A stretch of 5,073 bases of DNA from Deltaproteobacteria bacterium RIFCSPHIGHO2_02_FULL_40_11 (GTDB lineage: Bacteria; Bdellovibrionota; JACOXK01; 2-02-FULL-40-11). The DNA lies in assembly GCA_001798105.1 (NCBI GenBank), contig MGRI01000054.1, positions 1,563 through 6,635 on the forward strand, given 5' to 3'. The translations under genes were made by a program, and so were the position numbers. This document shows, piece by piece, positions 1-5,073 of the stretch; position 1 is the first letter of the stretch; each line of letters starts with the position of its first letter. Below the pieces are notes generated by a model. The model worked only from the letters and a program-made list of their open reading frames with translations, did not search any database and was not told the origin of the DNA.

Positions 1-20
1 TCTTATTTTATTTTTCAAAA

Positions 21-1241
21 ATGAATTACAATCAGCCCCTTAAAGAAATTTTAACTTCCGATGGATTTGAACAGCTTAAAAAAGGCCACCCTTGGATTTT
101 TAAAAATCATCTAAAAAAAGACTTTTCTTTACCCCAAAAACCAATGCTCTACCCCTTGGGAGAACACTGGTTTTTGCTTTCTCCTCAAAGCAATATCATT
201 TTAAGACGCCTTGGCCCCTCAACACGCCTTTGGCCTCACGAAAACCTCGAAAGAACTCCCATTGCAAATCTTTCAGACTTTGAAACTCATTTTTCAGAAC
301 CTCTTTTTAAATTATTAAAAAATACATTTGAAAAAAAACAAAGACTCATCAATTACGATTCTTGCTTTCGTTGGCTTTTCTCAGAAAATGATTATTTCCC
401 GGGGCTAATTATTGATGTTTTTCAAGACAATCTTGTAGCACAAATACTCTCTGCGCCGATCGAGCATTTTTGGCCTGTGATTAAAAAACTTATTCTTAAA
501 GTAAAACCAAATGCCATCATACATGAACAACGTTCTCATCCCATTCGGCTCAAAGAAGGCCTACCCATTATAGCAGATACTCAGACCCTCTCTAAAGATT
601 TCAAATGGAATGGTCTACAATGGAATTTTTCAATCTTAAACAATCAAAAAACAGGAACCTATTTAGATCAGAAAGAAAATCATTTAAAAGCGCTTTCATG
701 GGCACAAAAACTAAATGTTAAAGAAGCATGGGATGTTTTTTGTTTTGAAGGCGGATTTACCTTGCCGCTTGCAAAAGAAAATATAAATGTTTTAGCGGTT
801 GATTCCTCAAATCAGGCCCTTGAGAACCTAAAGAAAAATGCCCTATCAAATAAGATTGAAAAAAATATCTCTGTCTTGAAACAAGATGCCTTTTTCTTTT
901 TAAAAGAACAATTTAACGCTAAAAAAAAGACAGACCTCATTATTTTAGATCCGCCCCCTTTTGCTAAAAAAGCTTCAGAAAAATTTGGGGCACTCAAAGG
1001 ATATAAAGAGCTTAATCTCAGAGCGATGCATTCACTGAATACGCCAGGCCTTTTGGTAAGTTGCTCATGCTCTCACACTATTTCAAGAAATGACTTTCTA
1101 AAAATGCTCGGTGCCGCCTCACACGATGCCAGAAAACAAGTCCAAATTTTAGATGTCGGAAGCGCATCCCCAGACCACGCCCCGCACACTTGTTTTCCTG
1201 AAGGCGATTATCTTCAATCATGGTTTCTTCTTGTTTCTTAA
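21..1241 (+). CDS. Class I SAM-dependent rRNA methyltransferase, RlmI-like (PUA domain plus Rossmann methyltransferase)
   Basis: 406 aa, close to the roughly 396 aa of E. coli RlmI, which makes m5C1962 in 23S rRNA in the cytoplasm. Seen in the protein: an N-terminal PUA-like segment (about residues 8-75) with the family signature GHPWIF at 22-27; a linker/EEHEE-type region with DYFPGLIIDVF (124-134); the TGTYLDQKENH block (211-221); SAM-binding motif I DVFCFEGGFTLPLA (238-251); an acidic ribose-contacting Asp at 261 (AVDSS); the catalytic-loop motif DPPPF (310-314); SCSCSH (347-352); and the family C-terminal block DHAPHTCFPEGDYL (385-398). The family is secure. The exact target base is inferred, since relatives (the RlmK/RlmI group) modify different positions. 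The PUA domain looks compressed relative to E. coli. ATG 21 puts the family N-terminus in register, but the 20 nt upstream are AT-rich with no Shine-Dalgarno. It converges on the tRNA-Pro gene, 11 nt away. Confidence 0.93.
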   Translation: MNYNQPLKEILTSDGFEQLKKGHPWIFKNHLKKDFSLPQKPMLYPLGEHWFLLSPQSNIILRRLGPSTRLWPHENLERTPIANLSDFETHFSEPLFKLLKNTFEKKQRLINYDSCFRWLFSENDYFPGLIIDVFQDNLVAQILSAPIEHFWPVIKKLILKVKPNAIIHEQRSHPIRLKEGLPIIADTQTLSKDFKWNGLQWNFSILNNQKTGTYLDQKENHLKALSWAQKLNVKEAWDVFCFEGGFTLPLAKENINVLAVDSSNQALENLKKNALSNKIEKNISVLKQDAFFFLKEQFNAKKKTDLIILDPPPFAKKASEKFGALKGYKELNLRAMHSLNTPGLLVSCSCSHTISRNDFLKMLGAASHDARKQVQILDVGSASPDHAPHTCFPEGDYLQSWFLLVS

Positions 1242-1252
1242 GCTTAAAAGAA

Positions 1253-1329
<77 letters not shown>

Positions 1330-1335
1330 AAAAGA

Positions 1336-1890
1336 TTATTTCCACTTAATATTACAACCCTGTGAAGGTTTTTGATTTGCCTGAACAGGCTGATTGGAAA
1401 GCAAATTGTCTAAAGCTTGGCGCATGTCTTTGCCTGTTACGGGCTTCCCAGATCCAGGTCTGGAATCGTCCAATTGGCCATGATACACAAGTCTTAAATC
1501 TTGATCATAAATATAGAAATCTGGCGTACAAGCAGCATCGTATTTTTTTGCAACTTCTTGTGTTTCATCAAATAAATAAGAAAATGGGTACGCTTTCTTT
1601 TTAGCTTCTTCTTTCATTTTTTCGGGCGAATCGTCTGGATAATTTTGAGCATCGTTGGAATTAATGGCAACAAATGAAACGCCTTTGGTTTGATAGTCTT
1701 TGGCGAGCAAAACAAGTTCTATTTGTACATGTTTTACATACGGACAGTGATTACAAATAAACATAATCACCGTTCCCTTTTTAGATTTAAAGTCAGATAA
1801 AGTTTTTGTTTGCCCCGTTGTTACGTCCAAAAGCGAAAAGTCTGGGGCTTTCGATCCCAATTCCACTTTATTTGAATCTGTGACGGCCAT
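1336..1890 (-). CDS. Thioredoxin-fold redox protein of the AhpC/TSA-related PRX-like group (CNHC motif)
   Basis: 184 aa, no signal peptide, so probably cytoplasmic. After an N-terminal APDFSLLDVTTG segment (15-26), typical of AhpC/TSA-type proteins, comes strand-then-motif VIMFICNHCPYV (41-52) with a redox CxxC of sequence CNHC (Cys46, Cys49). Further on are FVAINSND (73-80), FSYLFDETQEVAKKYDAACTPDFYIYD (103-129) with the conserved cis-Pro at 123 preceded by Thr, VYHGQLDD (135-142), and a C-terminal GCNIKWK (178-184). This combination is that of the 'thioredoxin family protein / peroxiredoxin-like 1' group, whose members are widespread but whose physiological substrate is not established. It is not a canonical peroxiredoxin or thioredoxin (no WCGPC). 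A thiol-disulfide exchange or peroxide-related role is inference. The start is fixed by a perfect SD that overlaps the upstream stop codon. Confidence 0.88.
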   Translation of the reverse strand: MAVTDSNKVELGSKAPDFSLLDVTTGQTKTLSDFKSKKGTVIMFICNHCPYVKHVQIELVLLAKDYQTKGVSFVAINSNDAQNYPDDSPEKMKEEAKKKAYPFSYLFDETQEVAKKYDAACTPDFYIYDQDLRLVYHGQLDDSRPGSGKPVTGKDMRQALDNLLSNQPVQANQKPSQGCNIKWK

Positions 1891-1894
1891 ATGT

Positions 1895-1901
1895 CCTCCT
1901 T
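1895..1901 (-). promoter_or_regulatory. Ribosome binding site overlapping the upstream stop codon
   Basis: AAGGAGG sits 4 nt before the ATG of the thioredoxin-fold gene. Its first two bases are shared with the TAA stop (1902-1900) of the upstream SDR gene. This fixes the start at 1890 and makes translational coupling between the two genes very likely. Confidence 0.9.
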
Positions 1902-2883
1902 ATAAATACTTATGTTTCTGATACCAGGCCACGGTTTGCCGTGCGCCCTCTTCCAGAGACGTTTGAATCTTAAACCCAAGTTCGTCCATCGCTTTTTGGG
2001 GCGTATACACCCAAGCCGCAGCTGTCACTTCAGGTAATTTTTGACTGTTAAACATGGTTTCTTTTTTTGTCCACCATTGGTGCAAATCGCCTGCCACACC
2101 AATCAACTTTATTGCAAATTTTGGAACCGGAATAAACTTTGGATTGTTTTGAAAAGGAGCGGCCAGCTTTTGAGCCATTGTTTCAAAAGAATAATACTCT
2201 GGATTACACATCACATACGTTTGCCCAACGGCTCTTTCATTTTGTGAGGCCTGAAAAATGCCATCCACCAAATCACTGACATGAATAATCGAATAATACC
2301 TTTCATAAGGATGCGGCACAGGGAAAATGCCCCGCTTTGCAAACTTAAAAAACGTCAAAAAATGTTGATCTCTCGGCCCATATACAATCGTTGGACGAAT
2401 AATGGTATAGGGAATGTGTGAAAAATTTTGAATGAGATCTTTTTCAGCTTCTAACTTACTTTTTCCATAAATACTCACCGGCTGACACGGCGTTGTTTCA
2501 TCTGAAACCTGAAAATGATTTGAAGGACCAATCGCCGCCACAGAACTTACAAATACAAATCTTTTTAAATTTGGCGCCACCTGAACTGTGGCCTTTAAAA
2601 GATCAATCGTTCCTTGGGTGTTGACTGAAAAATAGCGATCGAGATTCGCGCCTGTAAGGGTGCCTGCAATATGATAAATGATTTCAACCCCTTGGCAGGC
2701 AGCTGGCAAGCTTTTGGGGGTAGTTAAATCCCCATAACAGAGCTCAACTTGCTGTAACCCTTTCAACCATTGTAAATTGCTTGATTTCCGAACCAGACAT
2801 CGCACATGGAAGCCTTCCTTTAAGAGTCTTTCGACCAAAAAGCTCCCAATAAAGCCATGCCCGCCTGTTACAAGTGCTTTCAT
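1900..2883 (-). CDS. NAD(P)-dependent epimerase/dehydratase, extended SDR family
   Basis: 327 aa from ATG 2883, a normal length for an extended short-chain dehydrogenase/reductase. Visible features are the N-terminal Rossmann motif TGGHGFIG (GxxGxxG, Gly7-Gly10-Gly13), an Asp at 52 in YGDLT, the HIAG element (71-74), the active-site serine region VFVSSVAAIGPS (110-121), the catalytic YGKSK (Tyr139, Lys143), and IIRPTIVYGPRD (161-172) followed by YYSIIHVSDLVDGIF (197-210) of the substrate domain. The sequence resembles NAD-dependent epimerase/dehydratase and dihydroflavonol-reductase-like proteins. The substrate (nucleotide sugar, sterol-like or other) cannot be read from it, and no sugar or lipid genes lie nearby to help. 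A GTG at 2889 would add two residues, but it lies inside the AGGTG (2891-2887) that is the only SD candidate, so I chose ATG 2883. It is followed directly by the thioredoxin-fold gene. Confidence 0.9.
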   Translation of the reverse strand: MKALVTGGHGFIGSFLVERLLKEGFHVRCLVRKSSNLQWLKGLQQVELCYGDLTTPKSLPAACQGVEIIYHIAGTLTGANLDRYFSVNTQGTIDLLKATVQVAPNLKRFVFVSSVAAIGPSNHFQVSDETTPCQPVSIYGKSKLEAEKDLIQNFSHIPYTIIRPTIVYGPRDQHFLTFFKFAKRGIFPVPHPYERYYSIIHVSDLVDGIFQASQNERAVGQTYVMCNPEYYSFETMAQKLAAPFQNNPKFIPVPKFAIKLIGVAGDLHQWWTKKETMFNSQKLPEVTAAAWVYTPQKAMDELGFKIQTSLEEGARQTVAWYQKHKYL

Positions 2884-2933
2884 ATACACCTGTGCATATC
2901 ATTTTGATGATGAGAAAGGCAAGAGATGTGGAG

Positions 2934-2983
2934 AAGATTCTTCGAAGGGTCAACGACCCAAACTAGCTCTTCGGAAGAATCTT
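2934..2983 (-). other. Long imperfect stem-loop across the DUF5679 stop codon (possible terminator, attenuator or mRNA-processing hairpin)
   Basis: Bases 2934-2943 pair without a break with 2974-2983 (10 bp). After a single bulged base at 2973, 2944-2946 pair with 2970-2972. Inside lies a second hairpin, GGGTC (2947-2951) and GACCC (2955-2959) around a 3-nt loop. The structure begins in the last codons of the DUF5679 gene, contains its TAG stop (2965-2963) and ends about 50 nt before the SDR start. Neither side is followed by a T-run, so it is not a classical intrinsic terminator. A role in setting how much transcript continues into the SDR gene, or in mRNA stability, is inference. Confidence 0.6.
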
Positions 2984-3112
2984 ATACATGCCTGTGCCAC
3001 ATACAGAGCATTTCCCTTGAAGGGCTTTGCGACCATTTTTCATGGTCACCTGTTTTGAATCTTTCATTTCACGTTTTTCTTTGCACTTTACACAGTATCC
3101 TATATCTGCCAT
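2963..3112 (-). CDS. DUF5679-type zinc-ribbon miniprotein
   Basis: 49 aa from ATG 3112. The reading frame is open further upstream to 3220, but AAAGGAG (3125-3119) with 6 nt spacing marks this start, and family members begin at the same place. The protein is almost only a four-cysteine knuckle: YCVKC (Cys7, Cys10) and CSVCG (Cys35, Cys38), separated by a basic stretch with QVTMKNGRKALQG (21-33), ending GMYKILPKS. This pattern (CxxC, K-rich, VTxKNGRxAxQG, CxxC, G-M-x-K/R) matches the DUF5679 family, which has no established function. The cysteines probably bind one Zn ion, and the basic character would suit nucleic-acid or ribosome contact; both are inference. It is the first gene of the minus-strand block and has its own promoter. 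A stem-loop spans its stop codon. Confidence 0.88.
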   Translation of the reverse strand: MADIGYCVKCKEKREMKDSKQVTMKNGRKALQGKCSVCGTGMYKILPKS

Positions 3113-3118
3113 TTTCGG

Positions 3119-3125
3119 CTCCTTT
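3119..3125 (-). promoter_or_regulatory. Ribosome binding site deciding the DUF5679 start
   Basis: AAAGGAG lies 6 nt before ATG 3112. It argues against the longer 85-codon frame that begins at 3220, whose first ATG would lie upstream of the predicted transcription start near 3181. Confidence 0.85.
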
Positions 3126-3170
3126 CCAATTGAATGAATAACATAATAACTCTTCTGGTCATTCTGACGA

Positions 3171-3184
3171 CCTAAGTACTGAGG
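3171..3184. repeat. Imperfect 14-bp palindrome at the predicted transcription start
   Basis: CCTAAGTACTGAGG reads the same on the other strand except at one symmetric base pair (positions 4 and 11). It covers the predicted start (about 3181) of the minus-strand promoter, which is where a repressor operator could sit. It could also be chance in a short intergenic region. Confidence 0.3.
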
Positions 3185-3187
3185 ATG

Positions 3188-3217
3188 ATTATAGATTTTG
3201 TGTACCTGAAAAGTAAA
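3188..3217 (-). promoter_or_regulatory. Sigma70-type promoter of the minus-strand block
   Basis: On the minus strand a perfect -10 TATAAT (3193-3188) is preceded, across an 18-nt spacer, by TTTACT (3217-3212), which matches TTGACA at 4 of 6 positions. Transcription would begin near 3181, giving a leader of about 70 nt before the DUF5679 ATG. It is the best candidate for driving DUF5679, and possibly the SDR, thioredoxin-fold and tRNA-Pro genes. It shares the divergent intergenic region with trmFO. Confidence 0.65.
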
Positions 3218-3266
3218 CAAAAAACTTGCATACGTAGGCCTTATTGATTAAGTCTTTCAAAAATAC

Positions 3267-4568
3267 ATGGAATATCAAAGTGTTACAATTATTGGGGGCG
3301 GCTTGGCAGGCTCGGAAGCAGCGTGGCAAATGGCCGAATCTGGAATTCGAGTGCATCTTTATGAAATGCGCCCACACCAAAAAACGCCTGCACATCAAAC
3401 CGATTTTTTGGCAGAACTCGTATGCTCCAACTCCTTTAAATCGATAGAACCTTCAAAAGCATCTGGACTTTTGAAACAAGAAATGACGCAGATGGGGTCT
3501 CTCATCTTAGAAAGTGCCCAAAAATCAAAAGTTCCAGCGGGTAAAGCCCTGGCCGTAGATCGCACGCTCTTTTCACAATATATTACACAAAAAATCTCTT
3601 CCCATCCGAAGATTCAAGTTTTGAGAGAAGAATGTACGGAAATTCCAAAACAAGGGATTGTTATTCTTGCAACGGGACCGCTTACCTCTTTGGCGCTTTC
3701 TCAATCCATTCAAGAAAAATTGGGAGAAAACTCTCTTTACTTTTATGATGCGATCTCTCCCATCGTGACAACGGAAAGCATTGATATGAACTTTTGTTTT
3801 GAGGCCTCGCGATATGAAGCAGGCAGTGATTATTTAAATATTCCTTTATCCAAAGAACAATATACGGAATTCGTACAAGATTTAATGACAGGTGAAAAAA
3901 TTGAACCTAAAGATTTTGAAAAAGCGGCCTATTTTGAAGGCTGCCTTCCCATTGAAGTCATGGCCCAAAGGGGCTTTCAAACACTTGCATTTGGACCTTT
4001 AAAACCCGTTGGATTGACAGACCCGCGCTCAAGCGCCAAGCCCTACGCTGTCATTCAACTTCGAAAAGAAAACCAATCTGGGACGCTTTATAATTTGGTT
4101 GGGTTTCAAACAAAACTTACCTATTCGGAACAAAAAAGAATTTTTCAAAAAATTCTAGCACTCAAAAAGGCTGTATTCGTACGGTTGGGCTCGATCCATC
4201 GAAATACATTTATTCATTCGCCCTTACATTTAAATCCTTATTTACAATTAAAATCAGAGCCACGTATTTTCTTTGCAGGACAAATTACAGGCGTAGAAGG
4301 ATATATGGAATCAACAGCGATGGGACTTTTGGTGGGACGGTATGCGTCGCAATTTGTGAAAGACAAACCGATTATACCCATCCCCGAGACAACAGCCATG
4401 GGCGTTTTGATCCATTACATTACTTCTTACCCTCACAAAAATTACCAACCCATGAATATAAACTATGGTTTATTTCCCCCCTTACATGAAAAAACGCCCA
4501 AACGAGACAAAAAAGAAGCGCTTTGGTTACGGGCAAATAAAGACTTAAGTAATTGGATTCATTTATGA
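3267..4568 (+). CDS. trmFO: Methylenetetrahydrofolate--tRNA-(uracil(54)-C5)-methyltransferase, FADH2-oxidizing
   Basis: 433 aa, the usual family length. TrmFO makes ribothymidine (m5U54) in the tRNA T-loop, taking the carbon from 5,10-methylene-tetrahydrofolate and reducing power from FADH2, unlike the SAM-dependent TrmA. Seen here: the FAD-binding motif IIGGGLAGSEAAW (8-20, GxGxxG at Gly10/12/15) with acidic Glu33 ending the second strand; LAELVCSNSFKS (48-59) with Cys53; VPAGKALAVDR (89-99); YFEGCLPIEVMAQRG (222-236) with Cys226; LVGFQTKLTYSEQ (277-289); HRNTFI (311-316); and the C-terminal FAD-contact block FFAGQITGVEGYMES (335-349). Cys53 and Cys226 fall at the same numbers as the functional cysteines of the B. 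subtilis enzyme, so the protein looks intact. A related paralogue (RlmFO) acts on 23S rRNA in mycoplasmas; tRNA is the default reading here. No Shine-Dalgarno precedes the ATG. xerC follows 47 nt downstream. Confidence 0.97.
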   Translation: MEYQSVTIIGGGLAGSEAAWQMAESGIRVHLYEMRPHQKTPAHQTDFLAELVCSNSFKSIEPSKASGLLKQEMTQMGSLILESAQKSKVPAGKALAVDRTLFSQYITQKISSHPKIQVLREECTEIPKQGIVILATGPLTSLALSQSIQEKLGENSLYFYDAISPIVTTESIDMNFCFEASRYEAGSDYLNIPLSKEQYTEFVQDLMTGEKIEPKDFEKAAYFEGCLPIEVMAQRGFQTLAFGPLKPVGLTDPRSSAKPYAVIQLRKENQSGTLYNLVGFQTKLTYSEQKRIFQKILALKKAVFVRLGSIHRNTFIHSPLHLNPYLQLKSEPRIFFAGQITGVEGYMESTAMGLLVGRYASQFVKDKPIIPIPETTAMGVLIHYITSYPHKNYQPMNINYGLFPPLHEKTPKRDKKEALWLRANKDLSNWIHL

Positions 4569-4578
4569 ATCTTGCCTG

Positions 4579-4606
4579 TTGACTTCGCCTATTTTGTCCC
4601 TATATT
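4579..4606 (+). promoter_or_regulatory. Near-consensus promoter immediately before the xerC start
   Basis: TTGACT (4579-4584, 5 of 6) and TATATT (4601-4606, 5 of 6) are separated by 16 nt. Transcription would begin near 4612-4614, only 2-4 nt before the TTG start codon at 4616, so the resulting mRNA would be essentially leaderless. It lies in the 47-nt gap after trmFO. Confidence 0.55.
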
Positions 4607-4615
4607 AAACCTGCT

Positions 4616-5073
4616 TTGCAACATGAACTGAAACTCTTTGAAACCTATTTGAAATACGAAAACACCGTATCCCCCCACACCCTTCGAAATTATATGAGCG
4701 ACCTCAATCAATTAAAAAATTATCTCCTTCAAGAAAAGCAGATTGAAACATGGAAAAAGGTTTCAAGTATCATGCTACGGGCCTATCTGGCCAAGCTTTA
4801 TCATAAAAATCAACGTTCTTCGATCGCTCGAAAATTGGCCGCCATTCGTCATTTTTTTTATTACTTGGTAAGAGAGAAAAAAGTAAATGAAGACATCACG
4901 GCGCTTCTTTCAACCATTCGCCAAGAAAAAAAATTACCTGAAGTTTTAGGGCTTGAAGAAGTTGAACAACTCTTAGAAACTCCCAACCTTTCAACTCCGC
5001 TGGGAAAACGAGATAAAGCCATTTTGGAACTTTTGTACGCCAGTGGTCTACGCGTCAGTGAGTTGGTTGGCAT
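4616..5073 (+). CDS. xerC: Tyrosine recombinase XerC-like, 5' part (truncated by the window edge)
   Basis: 152 full codons are visible, continuing past the right edge; a complete XerC has about 300. XerC acts with XerD (or alone in some lineages) at dif sites to resolve chromosome dimers. Seen: the N-terminal SAM-like core-binding domain (about 1-95) with FETYLKYENTVSPHTLRNY (8-26) and SSIARKLAAIRHFFYYL (68-84), then the start of the catalytic domain with LPEVLGLEEVEQLL (107-120), RDKAILELLYASGLRVSELVG (132-152), and the first catalytic arginine, Arg146. The remaining catalytic residues lie outside the window. The frame is closed upstream by TGA 4580-4582. TTG 4616 is the only plausible start: the first in-frame ATG would remove 26 residues of the conserved N-terminus. 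No SD is present. Position after trmFO supports XerC rather than XerD or a phage integrase, and predicts hslV/hslU next (inference). Confidence 0.9.
   Translation, partial: MQHELKLFETYLKYENTVSPHTLRNYMSDLNQLKNYLLQEKQIETWKKVSSIMLRAYLAKLYHKNQRSSIARKLAAIRHFFYYLVREKKVNEDITALLSTIRQEKKLPEVLGLEEVEQLLETPNLSTPLGKRDKAILELLYASGLRVSELVG

Noticed and set aside
1375..1395. GCCTG-AA-CAGGC inverted repeat (possible terminator before the tRNA)
   Set aside because: It lies inside the thioredoxin-fold coding region, has a 2-nt loop and no T-run; it follows from the codons for PVQANQ.
2041..2247. Short plus-strand frames inside the SDR gene and similar ones at 812-997, 1362-1604 and 4861-5073
   Set aside because: Each is antisense to or out of frame with a gene carrying clear family motifs, and none has an initiation signal.
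2777..3141. Overlapping plus-strand frames opposite the SDR and DUF5679 genes
   Set aside because: They have no SD, no recognisable domain and lie antisense to well-supported genes; they are shadows.
3113..3220. Upstream extension of the DUF5679 frame to a start at 3220 (85 codons)
   Set aside because: The extension contains the TATAAT promoter, has no SD and does not resemble the family; the SD-led ATG at 3112 matches the conserved N-terminus.
3220..3266. A sigma70 promoter for trmFO (TTGCAT followed by TATTGA or TAAGTC)
   Set aside because: No pair of boxes with acceptable spacing matches the consensus well enough; a promoter must exist nearby, but I cannot place it.
4850..4862. Run of eight T in xerC as a frameshift or slippage site
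   Set aside because: The frame reads through as HFFYYL, exactly as expected for the family, so no frameshift is needed; slippage remains untested.

Overview
The window is an ordinary-looking piece of a low-GC bacterial chromosome. It carries five complete protein genes, one tRNA gene and the 5' part of a sixth protein gene. A few gene families hint at the host: a folate/FAD-dependent tRNA methyltransferase (TrmFO) directly followed by a XerC-type recombinase, an order familiar from Firmicutes and some deltaproteobacterial lineages, and a DUF5679 zinc-ribbon miniprotein. The minus-strand genes have classical AAGGAG-type ribosome binding sites. An AT-rich deltaproteobacterium-like or related uncultured lineage is my best guess, but the sequence alone does not settle it. 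There is no sign of phage, transposon, CRISPR or plasmid functions.

Layout. Positions 21-1241 (+) encode an RlmI-type rRNA cytosine methyltransferase. It converges on a minus-strand block that is read from right to left: a DUF5679 protein (3112-2963), an extended SDR NAD(P)-dependent epimerase/dehydratase (2883-1900), a CNHC thioredoxin-fold protein (1890-1336), and a tRNA-Pro with anticodon CGG and an encoded CCA end (1329-1253). This block has a good sigma70-type promoter (3188-3217). Its last two protein genes are almost certainly translationally coupled, and the tRNA lies 6 nt after the last stop codon. Only 11 nt separate the 3' ends of the tRNA and the RlmI-type gene. A 154-nt divergent region (3113-3266) separates the block from the rightward trmFO (3267-4568), which is followed by a xerC-like gene starting at TTG 4616 and running off the right edge.

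The theme is translation and RNA modification: an rRNA methyltransferase, a tRNA gene and the m5U54 tRNA methyltransferase. A redox protein, an SDR of unknown substrate and a chromosome-dimer-resolution type recombinase are also present. I did not find an unmistakable new system. The points most worth a second look are the xerC start, where a near-consensus promoter would begin transcription only 2-4 nt before a TTG start codon; a long stem-loop spanning the stop codon of the DUF5679 gene; the tRNA-Pro appended to a protein operon; and the contrast between SD-led minus-strand genes and plus-strand genes with no SD.
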